A DNA stretch of 19,431 bases, taken from NCBI GenBank assembly GCA_964531285.1, contig CAZHDI010000057.1:1-19431 (forward strand). The letters run 5' to 3'. Positions 6,796-15,243 of this stretch are shown one piece after another. The notes beneath the pieces were generated by a model. The model saw only the letters and a list, made by a program, of their open reading frames with translations. It did no database searches and was not told the origin of the DNA. Within the stretch, counting starts at the first letter, position 1; every line of letters starts with the position of its first letter. This stretch comes from CAZHDI01 sp964531285. GTDB lineage: Bacteria; Pseudomonadota; Alphaproteobacteria; JAJFIK01. A program made the position numbers and the translations under genes.

Positions 6796-7404
6796 TCACA
6801 CCGATGCGCGCCCGAACGCCGGACGGGCCGACAGCATGTCGAAGTAGCGCGTGGTGTTCGGCGTAAACGCCTCGGCGATATCGAGCGATTTGGCCAGCAC
6901 CAGAGCATAGCCGACGCAGATATCCGCAATGGTGAAGCGGTCTGAACACAGACAGGTGCGGGTCTCCAGCGCGGCGTCGAGCATGCGCAACCGGCCTAGA
7001 AAGAATCCCTTATAATCCTCCGCCACCTGAGGAACCCGGCGTTCTTCCGGTTCAAGCTGCGTGTACCGCAAAACCAGCGTCTGGGGAAACGTCACCGTCG
7101 CATCCGAGTAATAGAGCCAGTTCAAAAACGCCGCATAGTCCGGCTCGTCCGGCGTCACGCCCAGCGGTGTCGGCCCGTAGCGGGTGACCAGATAGTGGCA
7201 GATGCCGGAGGATTCCGTCATCCGGGCCTGACCGTCGATCAGATAGGGAACCGTTCCCAGGGGGTTGACCTGCTTATAGTCCTTCTGGAAAACGCGCGGG
7301 GGGAAGGGGAGCGTGTGCAGAGTGTAATCGAGCCCCATCTCTTCGAGCGCCCAGAGGGCACGCATGGAGCGGGCGCCGGTGCAGTGGTAAAGCTCGATGG
7401 CCAT
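6796..7404 (-). CDS. Glutathione S-transferase family protein
   Basis: This 202-residue protein has the thioredoxin-fold N-terminal domain (ELYHCTGARSMRALWALEEMGL) with candidate catalytic residues Cys8 or Ser13. The cis-proline is Pro53 (TVPYL) and the glutathione-binding Glu64-Ser65 lies in TESSGICHYL. The helical C-terminal domain includes FTIADICVGYAL (about 157-168). It should act in the cytoplasm on glutathione conjugates or as an isomerase. The start ATG at 7404 has AAGGA about ten bases upstream. It lies 24 bp downstream of the CoA-transferase on the same strand, so the two are probably co-transcribed. Specific substrate unknown. Confidence 0.9.
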   Translation of the reverse strand: MAIELYHCTGARSMRALWALEEMGLDYTLHTLPFPPRVFQKDYKQVNPLGTVPYLIDGQARMTESSGICHYLVTRYGPTPLGVTPDEPDYAAFLNWLYYSDATVTFPQTLVLRYTQLEPEERRVPQVAEDYKGFFLGRLRMLDAALETRTCLCSDRFTIADICVGYALVLAKSLDIAEAFTPNTTRYFDMLSARPAFGRASV

Positions 7405-7428
7405 CGGTTTGATCCTTGTTATGAGCGT

Positions 7429-8652
7429 TCAGTCGGACGCCGTGATCGCCTCGATCGACGCGTCATCCATGCCGATTTCGCGCAGGACATCGACCGTATG
7501 CTCACCGCATTGCGGCGGATCGCGTTCGATATCGGCCGGACTGCCCCGCAGGGTTACGGGATGGCGCATGGCCCGGTATTGCGCACCGCCCGGCAGATCG
7601 CGCAGCTGGAAGAAATCCACGCTGTTCAGATGCGGTTCGGTCATCACATCATCCAGCGTATTATAGCGCATCGCCGGAATATTGGCGTCGTTGAGAAGGG
7701 CAAGCCATTCGTCCGTGGTCTTGCTGGCGGTCACCTCCCGGATCAACCCGTACAGGGCACCGATATTCTCCGTGCGCGCCTTATAGGTCGCAAAGCGCGG
7801 ATCCTGCATGGTGCCGGGGCGTCCGCCCAGCTCGAAGAACACGTCCCACTGACCATCCGAATAGGGCACGATCCCGATAAACCCGTCCTTGGTCGGATAG
7901 GGACGCCGGTTCGGATTGACCGACCGGGTGTAGGCCATGCCGCCGGTCGGCGGCTCGAAGGTCTGGCCATAGAGATTTTCGACAAGATTGAAGAAGGTGA
8001 AAGTTTCCATCATCGGCACTTCGACGAACTGCCCCTCACCGGTCCGCTCCCGGTGAAAGAGCGCGGCGAGCGTGGCATAGACGGCATGGAGCCCGGTGGT
8101 CTTGTCGGCAATGAGCGAGGGCACATATGCCGGGTCGCCGCCGTCGCGGATCGCGATCAGATCGGCAAAACCGGAGGCCGCCTGCACCAGATCGTCATAG
8201 GCCTGACGGCCCGCATGCGCACCCTCGCGCCCGTAGCCCACGCAATGCACATAGACAATGTCCGGACGCAGCGCTTTGACGCTTTCATAGTCAAAGCCCA
8301 GGCGCGTGATGCCGCCCTCGCGGACATTATGAAAGAACACGTCCGCGCCGGCGACGAGACGGCGCAGGGCCTCCTTGGCTTCCGCTTTGCGCAGATCGAG
8401 GCTCACCGAGCGCTTGTTGCGGTTGAGCGCCATATAGATCGCGCCCATGCCCGGAAGCGGCGCCTTGCCCGCATGCCGCATGATGTCGCCGGTGCCGGAC
8501 TCGATCTTGATCACATCCGCGCCGAGATCGCCGAGGGTCATGGTGGCATAAGGACCAAGCACCACGGTCGACAGATCGATGATCCGGATGCCGGCCAGGG
8601 GGCCGGATCGCTTGGTTGTGGTGGCGGCTCCGCCAGCCTCGTCTTGCGTCAT
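7429..8652 (-). CDS. CaiB/BaiF family (class III) CoA-transferase
   Basis: This 407-residue protein has the family hallmarks: LAGIRIIDLSTVVLGPYAT and LGDLGADVIKIE near the N-terminus, LNRNKRSVSLDL (about 76-87), and the catalytic Asp153 in AYDDLVQAASG. Class III enzymes move CoA between carboxylic acids through an aspartyl-CoA intermediate, as in carnitine, oxalate or bile-acid metabolism. Start ATG 8652 is preceded by AGGAGG eleven bases upstream. It is followed at 24 bp by a glutathione S-transferase, suggesting one operon that handles a particular acid or xenobiotic. It is divergent from gdhA with about 107 bp between starts. Which acid is used cannot be read from the sequence. Confidence 0.9.
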   Translation of the reverse strand: MTQDEAGGAATTTKRSGPLAGIRIIDLSTVVLGPYATMTLGDLGADVIKIESGTGDIMRHAGKAPLPGMGAIYMALNRNKRSVSLDLRKAEAKEALRRLVAGADVFFHNVREGGITRLGFDYESVKALRPDIVYVHCVGYGREGAHAGRQAYDDLVQAASGFADLIAIRDGGDPAYVPSLIADKTTGLHAVYATLAALFHRERTGEGQFVEVPMMETFTFFNLVENLYGQTFEPPTGGMAYTRSVNPNRRPYPTKDGFIGIVPYSDGQWDVFFELGGRPGTMQDPRFATYKARTENIGALYGLIREVTASKTTDEWLALLNDANIPAMRYNTLDDVMTEPHLNSVDFFQLRDLPGGAQYRAMRHPVTLRGSPADIERDPPQCGEHTVDVLREIGMDDASIEAITASD

Positions 8653-8759
8653 CGCTGAACTATCCTCCTGATCTCGTTGTTAAGACAATCATACGAACCT
8701 CGCGGGGCCGGGAGCCAGCCCTTTCCGCTCCCCGCAAGCATCCTAACCGGGAGATGTTC

Positions 8760-10133
8760 ATGAGCGATGCGCGCGGCACCGGCGCCAAGACCCTGACCGA
8801 CGCTTTCATGGAGGGGTTGATCCGGCGCAATCCCCATGAGCCGGAGTTCCACCAGGCTGTCCGGGATGTGGCCGGAACGGTGATGCCCTTCGTTTGCGAC
8901 CATCAAGCCTATGCGGATGCGCGGATCCTGGAACGCATGACGGAGCCGGACCGGATTGTGATCTTCCGGGTGACCTGGCAGGACGATAACGGCGAGGTGC
9001 GGGCGAACCGGGCCTGGCGGGTCCAGTTCAACAATGCCATCGGCCCCTACAAGGGCGGTCTGCGGTTTCATCCGGATGTGACGCTGAGCGTGCTCAAATT
9101 TCTCGGCTTTGAGCAGACCTTCAAGAATGCGCTGACGGATCTGCCCATGGGCGGCGCAAAAGGGGGCAGTAATTTCAATCCGCGCGGGCGGTCCGACAGC
9201 GAGATCATGCGGTTCTGTCAGGCGCTCATGACCGAACTGTATCGCCATATCGGTGAGGACACGGATGTTCCGGCGGGCGATATCGGCGTGGGCGCGCGGG
9301 AGATCGGCTATCTGTTCGGCCAATACAAGCGCCTCGCCAATGTCCATACCGGCGCGTTGACCGGCAAGGGCGTGGGCTGGGGCGGATCGCCGGTGCGCAC
9401 CGAAGCGACCGGATACGGCGTGCTTTACTTCGTCCGCGACATGCTGGCTCAGCGCGATGACGGGCTGGAGGGCAAGCGGATCGCCATTTCCGGCTCCGGG
9501 AATGTGGCGATCTATGCGGCTGAGAAAGCCATCGCGCTGGGCGCCAAAGTGATCACATTGTCGGACAGCGGCGGTACCATTCAGGACCCGGATGGCCTCG
9601 ACGAGGACAAGCTGGCCTTCGTGAAGGACCTGAAGGAGGTCCGCCGGGGACGGATCAGCGACTATGCCGACCGCTTTTCGGGCGCCCGGTTCCACGAGGG
9701 CAAAACGCCCTGGGGCGTGTCCTGCGACATCGCCCTGCCTTGCGCGACCCAGAACGAACTCGATGGCGAGGCTGCCAAGGCGCTGTGCGGCAACGGGCTC
9801 ATGCTGGTGGCCGAGGGCGCCAATATGCCGCTGACCGCGGACGCCGCGGAGATCCTGTCCAAGGCCAGCATTCCCATCGGCCCGGCCAAGGCGGCCAATG
9901 CCGGCGGCGTGGCGGTATCCGGTCTGGAGCAGAGCCAGAATGCCCTGCGCCTGTCCTGGTCGCGCGAGGATGTCGATGGCCGGCTGCAATCCATCATGGC
10001 GGCGATCCACGGCAAATGCGCCGCATATGGCGAGGGCCGGGGTGCGGATGGCGGGATCGATTACATCGCCGGCGCCAATATCGCGGGCTTCGTCAAGGTC
10101 GCCGACGCCATGCTGTCTCAGGGCTATGTATGA
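8760..10133 (+). CDS. gdhA: Glutamate dehydrogenase, NADP-type
   Basis: It catalyses reductive amination of 2-oxoglutarate to glutamate in the cytoplasm. The 457 residues match the roughly 450-residue hexameric class. Motifs are PYKGGLRF (K98), FKNAL (K122), the catalytic-lysine block PMGGAKGGSNF (K134), GDIGVGAREIGYLFG (catalytic Asp174), and the nucleotide-binding GSGNVAIYAAEKA. The Ser after the second strand (TLSDSGG) fits NADP preference. ATG 8760 was chosen over ATG 8754 because GGGAG lies six bases upstream of the former and only touches the latter. It is divergent from the CoA-transferase gene, and ccmF follows after 136 bp. It is probably a nitrogen-assimilation gene unrelated to its ccm neighbour. 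Confidence 0.95.
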   Translation: MSDARGTGAKTLTDAFMEGLIRRNPHEPEFHQAVRDVAGTVMPFVCDHQAYADARILERMTEPDRIVIFRVTWQDDNGEVRANRAWRVQFNNAIGPYKGGLRFHPDVTLSVLKFLGFEQTFKNALTDLPMGGAKGGSNFNPRGRSDSEIMRFCQALMTELYRHIGEDTDVPAGDIGVGAREIGYLFGQYKRLANVHTGALTGKGVGWGGSPVRTEATGYGVLYFVRDMLAQRDDGLEGKRIAISGSGNVAIYAAEKAIALGAKVITLSDSGGTIQDPDGLDEDKLAFVKDLKEVRRGRISDYADRFSGARFHEGKTPWGVSCDIALPCATQNELDGEAAKALCGNGLMLVAEGANMPLTADAAEILSKASIPIGPAKAANAGGVAVSGLEQSQNALRLSWSREDVDGRLQSIMAAIHGKCAAYGEGRGADGGIDYIAGANIAGFVKVADAMLSQGYV

Positions 10134-10269
10134 GCCGATGACGGCCTAGACATCATGCCGCAAGCCGCCTGCCGCCCTGTCGCCGGATGGGCGCGGCACC
10201 GATATCTCTTTCGCCGCCCGGCCCTTTGGGTATGGTTGGGCACCGGAACACGGAAAGGGATGTATCGGC

Positions 10270-12270
10270 ATGGTGGTAGAGATCGGTCACTTCGCCCTGG
10301 TGCTGGCGCTCGTGGTGGCCCTGGTCCAGACGGTGCTGCCGCTGGTCGGCGCCCACCGGATGAACGCACCCGCCATGGCCGTCGCCATGCCTGCGGCAAC
10401 GCTTCAGTTCCTGCTGGTGTTGCTCGCCTTCGCCGCCCTGACCCACGCCTATGTGACGTCCGATTTCTCGGTGCTCAACGTCTATCAGAACTCCCATTCG
10501 GCTAAGCCGATGCTCTACAAGGTGACCGGCGTTTGGGGAAACCATGAAGGGTCCATGGTGCTGTGGATCCTGATGCTCAGCTTTCTGGGCGCCCTCGTGG
10601 CCTGGTTCGGCGGCAATCTGCCGCCCAGCCTGCGGGCCCGGGTGCTCGGCATCCAAGCGCTCATCGCCGCCTGTTTCCTGGCCTTCTCGCTTCTGACATC
10701 GAACCCGTTCGCCCGGCTCGATCCCGTGCCGCTCGACGGCACGGATCTCAATCCCCTGCTCCAGGATCCCGGCCTCGCCTTCCATCCGCCGTTTCTGTAT
10801 CTGGGCTATGTGGGCTTTTCGATCGCCTTTTCCTTCGGCGTTGCCGCCCTTCTGGAAGGCCGGGTCGATCCGGCCTGGGCCCGTTGGGTGCGCCCGTGGA
10901 CCCTCCTTGCCTGGGCCAGCCTCACGCTCGGCATCGGCATGGGCTCCTGGTGGGCCTATTACGAGCTCGGTTGGGGCGGCTACTGGTTCTGGGACCCGGT
11001 GGAGAATGCCTCGCTCATGCCGTGGCTGGCCGGGACCGCGCTGCTTCATTCAGCGATCGTGGTGGAAAAGCGGGATTCCCTGAAACGCTGGACGATTCTC
11101 CTGGCCATCGTCACCTTCGCGACCTCGTTGCTGGGCACCTTCCTGGTACGCTCCGGCGTGCTGACCAGCGTGCACAGCTTCGCCAACGATCCCGAGCGCG
11201 GCCAATTCCTACTGCTCATCTGCGGCGTGCTGACCGGCGGGGCGCTGTTCCTCTATGCCCTGCGGTCCGAAGCGCTCAAACCGACCGGGGCGTTCCAGAC
11301 CATCAGCCGGGAGACCGCGCTGGTGGCAAACAATGTGCTGCTGTCGGTCATTCTGGCGAGCATCATGATCGGCACGTTCTGGCCCATGGTGGCCGAGTTG
11401 ACCATGGGCGAGCAGATTTCGGTGGGTCCGCCTTATTTCAACATGGTGACCATTCCTTTCGCGGCACTCCTGGTGCTGATCATGGCGGCGGGCACGCTTG
11501 TCCCGTGGAAGCGGGCGCGGCTCGACGCGGTGGTGGACCGGCTGCGCATGGCAGGCATCGTCACAATGGTCGCGGCTGTCCTGACCTTCGGGATGACCTT
11601 CGGCGGCCCGGTGCTGGCCGTACTTGGCATCGCCATGGGGGTCTGGTCGATCAGCGGTGCGCTGACGGATCTCGCGGAGCGGACCAAGGCGTTCCGGATT
11701 TCCTGGCGCGACAGTCTTGCACGGGCCAAGGGCCTACCGCGCGCGGTCTGGGGCGGCGCGTTCGCCCATGCCGGCGTCGGCGTCGCCATTCTCGGCATGG
11801 TCGGCACCTCGCTCTGGGTGAGCGAACGCCTGGAGGTTATGCGACCCGGCGATACCATGGACCTGGCGGGCTATACCCTGCGCTTTGACGGCGTGAGCGA
11901 ACGGCGGATCGCCAATTACGACACGCAGATGGGCATGCTGACTTTGATCGAGGACGGCGCGCCGGTGGCCACCCTGACGCCGGAGCGGCGCTGGTATCCG
12001 ATCGCCCAACAGCAGACCACGGAAGCCGCGATCAGCCCGCGCTGGACCTCGGATGTCTATGTCGCGCTCGGCGATCAGAAGGACGAGGCCAGCGGCGCCT
12101 GGGTCGTGCGCGCCTATTATCATCCCATGGTGCATCTGCTGTGGGGCGGCGGCCTCTTGATGACCTTGGGCGGGATCATCTCCCTGACCGACCGGCGCTA
12201 TCGGATCGGCGCACCGCGCAGCGCGAAGGCGGCCCGGCTGCCCGCCAATGCCCGTCCGGCGGAGGCTTGA
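10270..12270 (+). CDS. ccmF: Cytochrome c-type biogenesis protein CcmF (haem lyase)
   Basis: This is an integral membrane component of System I cytochrome c maturation, which receives haem from CcmE and attaches it to apocytochrome c with CcmH/CcmI. The 666-residue protein is strongly hydrophobic with many spans. The haem-handling WWD domain is WGGYWFWDPVENASLMPW from residue 235. The four histidines used as haem ligands in E. coli CcmF are present at equivalent positions: H172 (FHPPFLYLGYVG), H260 (LLHSAIVVEK), H302 (SVHSF) and H500 (FAHAGVGVAILG). ATG 10270 has GGAAAGGG about ten bases upstream. ccmH follows after 3 bp. Unlike the usual alphaproteobacterial order, ccmE is not upstream. Confidence 0.95.
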   Translation: MVVEIGHFALVLALVVALVQTVLPLVGAHRMNAPAMAVAMPAATLQFLLVLLAFAALTHAYVTSDFSVLNVYQNSHSAKPMLYKVTGVWGNHEGSMVLWILMLSFLGALVAWFGGNLPPSLRARVLGIQALIAACFLAFSLLTSNPFARLDPVPLDGTDLNPLLQDPGLAFHPPFLYLGYVGFSIAFSFGVAALLEGRVDPAWARWVRPWTLLAWASLTLGIGMGSWWAYYELGWGGYWFWDPVENASLMPWLAGTALLHSAIVVEKRDSLKRWTILLAIVTFATSLLGTFLVRSGVLTSVHSFANDPERGQFLLLICGVLTGGALFLYALRSEALKPTGAFQTISRETALVANNVLLSVILASIMIGTFWPMVAELTMGEQISVGPPYFNMVTIPFAALLVLIMAAGTLVPWKRARLDAVVDRLRMAGIVTMVAAVLTFGMTFGGPVLAVLGIAMGVWSISGALTDLAERTKAFRISWRDSLARAKGLPRAVWGGAFAHAGVGVAILGMVGTSLWVSERLEVMRPGDTMDLAGYTLRFDGVSERRIANYDTQMGMLTLIEDGAPVATLTPERRWYPIAQQQTTEAAISPRWTSDVYVALGDQKDEASGAWVVRAYYHPMVHLLWGGGLLMTLGGIISLTDRRYRIGAPRSAKAARLPANARPAEA

Positions 12271-12273
12271 GCC

Positions 12274-12756
12274 ATGATCCGGACCCGTCTGACCGCTCTC
12301 CTGAGCGGCCTTGCCGCCCTCTTGTTCGTCACCGGCGCCGCCGCGGTGAACCCGGACGAGCGGCTGGACGATCCGGTGCTGGAGGACCGCGCCCGGGACA
12401 TTTCGGCGGAACTGCGCTGTCTGGTCTGCCAGAACGAGTCCATCGATGCCTCGAACGCGGATCTGGCCAAGGATCTGCGCCTCCTGGTGCGCGAGCGGCT
12501 CGAAGCCGGCGATACGGACGCCCAGGTCATCGACTATGTGGTCGACCGCTATGGCGAATTCGTTCTGCTGCGCCCGCGGTTTTCCAGCACCAATTTGTTG
12601 TTGTGGCTGGGCCCGGCGATCCTGTTCGCTCTGGCGGCCTTCGGGGCCTGGCGGTTCGTCCGTGCCCAGAGACATGCAGCCCCGGTCGAGCCGGCGCCGC
12701 TATCGGACACCGAACGCCGCGCGCTCGATGACCTCATGAAACGGGACGGCGCCTGA
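12274..12756 (+). CDS. ccmH: Cytochrome c-type biogenesis protein CcmH (thiol-reducing subunit)
   Basis: This 160-residue protein keeps apocytochrome CXXCH cysteines reduced for haem ligation. An N-terminal signal segment (about residues 1-24) is followed by the diagnostic redox motif L-R-C49-L-V-C52-Q-N. A C-terminal transmembrane span lies at about 105-128 (LLLWLGPAILFALAAFGAW). The length matches the short alphaproteobacterial CcmH/CycL that lacks the TPR domain. The start follows the ccmF stop by 3 bp, with GGAGG inside the ccmF end, so translation is coupled. It converges on ccmI, with stops 5 bp apart. Confidence 0.95.
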   Translation: MIRTRLTALLSGLAALLFVTGAAAVNPDERLDDPVLEDRARDISAELRCLVCQNESIDASNADLAKDLRLLVRERLEAGDTDAQVIDYVVDRYGEFVLLRPRFSSTNLLLWLGPAILFALAAFGAWRFVRAQRHAAPVEPAPLSDTERRALDDLMKRDGA

Positions 12757-12761
12757 GTGCG

Positions 12762-13910
12762 TTAATCGCCGAGCCCCATCAGCGCGTTTCGGGCCACGGG
12801 ATTGTCCGGGTCGAGATCAAGCGCCCGTTTGTAGGCCGTGCGGGCGTCGTCGGTGCGGCCCAGCATGAAATAGGACCGCCCCAGGCGCAGCCAGCCCTCC
12901 AGGTCGTCCGGATTGGTCTCAAGCCGCGCCGCCAACCCTTCGACCATGCCCGTGACCATGGCCTGACGCTCCTCGGAACTCATCTCGGCGGCGGCCTCGA
13001 TCTGAGCCTGGCTCGGCCCGCGCGGGGCGGCTTGCGGGGGCAGGCCGGCTTCGGGAATCGGACCGCCGGGATCGAGCCGGGCGATTTCCTGCTGGAGCGA
13101 GGCCACCCAGGGGGCATCCGCCGGTGACATCGCGAGTAAAGCGCGCCAGTCCGCGACCGCCCCTTCGGTGTCGCCGATCTGCGCCCGCGACAGAGCAATG
13201 TAATACCGCGCGCGCAAATCGGTCGGATCGCGTTCGGCAATGGCCCGGAAAGTGCGCTGGGCGACCTCATCGACCCGGCCTTGCGCCGCGATGACGCGGG
13301 CTTCGGCATATTCGCCCTGAAGCTGGGCATCCTCGCCCCCGGTGAGGCGAAGAACCCGCTCATAGGCGGCGATGGCTTCCTGCGGGCGCGCCAGCGACAT
13401 CTGGCTGCGCGCCAGGAGGACCCAACCCTCGATCTCATCGGGCGCCTCGTCCAGGCGGGCCTTCAATTCCTCGACCAGACGCGCCATTTCGGCGCGCGCC
13501 GCCGCGGCCTCGGGATTCACAGCCGGCGCCGCCTGACGTGCCGCGCGCGGGCTGTCCTCAAAACCGGGATTGCCGAGCGTGAGATACAGTCCTCCCGCGC
13601 CCAGGGGCACGACGAGAATGATCAGCAGCGCGGTGATCAGGCGCAGATCGCGCGACCCGCCTGCCCCCCGCGCGGTTTGGCGGTCCTCTGCCAGCAGGCG
13701 CCGGCCGATTTCGGCCCGCGCGGCTTCCGCCTCAGCCTCCGAGATCAGCCCCCGGGCGATGTCCCGGTCGAGTTCGGCAAGCTGATCCTTGTAAACCGCG
13801 ATGTTGAAGGCCTCGCGCGGCAGGGCTTTGGCGCGGCCCTTGACCAGCGGCCAGGCCAGCCCGATGGCGGTCAGAGCGGTCAAGACAATGGCAGCACTAA
13901 TAAAGAGCAT
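12762..13910 (-). CDS. ccmI: Cytochrome c-type biogenesis protein CcmI (TPR apocytochrome chaperone)
   Basis: This 382-residue protein has an N-terminal transmembrane segment (about 2-23), then the CcmI-specific stretch YKDQLAELDRDIARG. A cytoplasmic coiled-coil region follows to about residue 80 and a second span lies at about 92-112. The remainder is a periplasmic TPR domain with clear repeat units near 165-190 and 335-375 (WLRLGRSYFMLGRTDDARTA). It binds the C-terminus of apocytochrome c for CcmF/CcmH. The ATG at 13910 has AGGGA a few bases upstream. Having ccmI on the opposite strand, tail to tail with ccmH, is unusual; in many relatives it heads a ccmI-E-F-H operon. Confidence 0.9.
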   Translation of the reverse strand: MLFISAAIVLTALTAIGLAWPLVKGRAKALPREAFNIAVYKDQLAELDRDIARGLISEAEAEAARAEIGRRLLAEDRQTARGAGGSRDLRLITALLIILVVPLGAGGLYLTLGNPGFEDSPRAARQAAPAVNPEAAAARAEMARLVEELKARLDEAPDEIEGWVLLARSQMSLARPQEAIAAYERVLRLTGGEDAQLQGEYAEARVIAAQGRVDEVAQRTFRAIAERDPTDLRARYYIALSRAQIGDTEGAVADWRALLAMSPADAPWVASLQQEIARLDPGGPIPEAGLPPQAAPRGPSQAQIEAAAEMSSEERQAMVTGMVEGLAARLETNPDDLEGWLRLGRSYFMLGRTDDARTAYKRALDLDPDNPVARNALMGLGD

Positions 13911-14015
13911 GGCATCCCTGGGATCAGCGGTCGGTGCCTGCGCGCAAGATGCACAGGCGTTCCCCGACCGTCATATAGTTCCTCTTGAGAATCAAATGAA
14001 GGAGGGCGGTCCGCC
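13911..14015. promoter_or_regulatory. Divergent promoter region between ccmI and the DNA glycosylase gene
   Basis: This 105-bp divergent spacer should hold promoters for both genes. A strong Shine-Dalgarno, AAGGAGGG (about 13999-14006), precedes the rightward ATG. No confident promoter hexamers or operator were recognised. Confidence 0.4.
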
Positions 14016-15209
14016 ATGCCGCTCCAGATCGCCAACCGGGCGGCGCGGCGCCTGATCCTGGATCGGACCCGCCTCAGCGGGGCACCCACGGGCCGGCTCG
14101 ACCGGGACCTGCTGACCGGTCATCTGACGGGCCTGGGCTATGTCCAGCTCGACAGCATTCAGACCGTGGCGCGGGCTCATCACCACATCCTGTGGAGCCG
14201 CAATCAGCATTACCGGGAACCGGTGCTGGCGCGCCTGCACGCCGACCGCGCGGTCTTCGAGCACTGGACCCACGATGCCGCCGCCATCCCGCTCGCCTTT
14301 TATCCCCATTGGCATCATCAGTTCGACCGCATGCGCGAGCGCATCGCCCGAAGCGCCCATTGGGATAAGCGCCTGCCGGACCGCTCGGTGATCAAGACGG
14401 TCCGCGGCCGGATCGAGCGCGAGGGGCCACTCATGGTGCGCGACTTCGAGGGTAAGGAGCGCCCGCCCGGCGGCTGGTGGGCGTGGAGCCCGGAAAAGGC
14501 GGCACTCGAATATCTGTGGTTCACCGGCGACCTGACGACCCATGGGCGCCAGGGCTTTCAGAAAATCTACGACCTGGCCGAACGGGTCATCCCCGCGCCC
14601 CTGCATACCGAGCGCTCGGACCGGGACCAGTGCGTCGACTGGGCCTGCAGGGAGGCGCTGGCGCGGCTCGGATTCGGATCGGCCAAGGACATCCAGCAGT
14701 TCTGGGACATGCTGCCGCTCGAGACGGTGAAAGGGTGGATCGAGGCCAACCGGACATCGCTGATCGCGGTCGAGATTGAACCGTCCGACGGCGGACGCGT
14801 TCTGGCGGGATGGGCCTTGCCGGATATCGAGGCGCACCTTGATGCTGCGCCGGAGCCGACCAGCCGCTTGCGCCTCCTCAATCCGTTCGATCCCCTGATC
14901 CGTGACCGGACGCGGCTGGAACGGATCTTCGGCTTTTCCTACCGCATCGAGGTGTTCGTCCCGAAGCCCAAGCGGGTCTATGGCTATTATGTCTATCCGA
15001 TGCTGGAGGGCGCACGCCTTGTCGGCCGGGCCGACATCATCGCCGACCGTAAGGCGGGGGTGCTTTGCGTCCAGGGTCTGTGGTTCGAACCGGGCGTGCG
15101 GATTAATCCGGCGCGCCTCGCCAAACTCGACGCCGAGCTTGACCGCATGCGGCGCTTTGCGGGCCTTGAGGCGATCACCTGGACCTGCCCCGCCCCTGCG
15201 GTAAACTGA
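14016..15209 (+). CDS. Winged-helix DNA glycosylase, YcaQ/AlkX-like (HTH_42 family)
   Basis: This 397-residue protein belongs to the AlkZ/YcaQ family of DNA glycosylases that unhook bulky alkylated bases and interstrand crosslinks. The catalytic motif region is VQLDSIQTVARAHHHILWSR, with Q44-L45-D46 giving the Q-phi-D form typical of YcaQ/AlkX rather than the Q-phi-Q of antibiotic-cluster AlkZ. The conserved FEHWTHDAAAIP follows at about 81-92, and winged-helix segments and a C-terminal beta-rich domain make up the rest. The length is typical. ATG 14016 is preceded by a near-perfect Shine-Dalgarno. The cyclophilin gene follows 34 bp downstream on the same strand and may be co-transcribed. A repair role is inferred from the family. 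Confidence 0.85.
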   Translation: MPLQIANRAARRLILDRTRLSGAPTGRLDRDLLTGHLTGLGYVQLDSIQTVARAHHHILWSRNQHYREPVLARLHADRAVFEHWTHDAAAIPLAFYPHWHHQFDRMRERIARSAHWDKRLPDRSVIKTVRGRIEREGPLMVRDFEGKERPPGGWWAWSPEKAALEYLWFTGDLTTHGRQGFQKIYDLAERVIPAPLHTERSDRDQCVDWACREALARLGFGSAKDIQQFWDMLPLETVKGWIEANRTSLIAVEIEPSDGGRVLAGWALPDIEAHLDAAPEPTSRLRLLNPFDPLIRDRTRLERIFGFSYRIEVFVPKPKRVYGYYVYPMLEGARLVGRADIIADRKAGVLCVQGLWFEPGVRINPARLAKLDAELDRMRRFAGLEAITWTCPAPAVN

Positions 15210-15243
15210 CCAGGTACGGCTAAAGGGCAAAGGGGGGCTTGAT

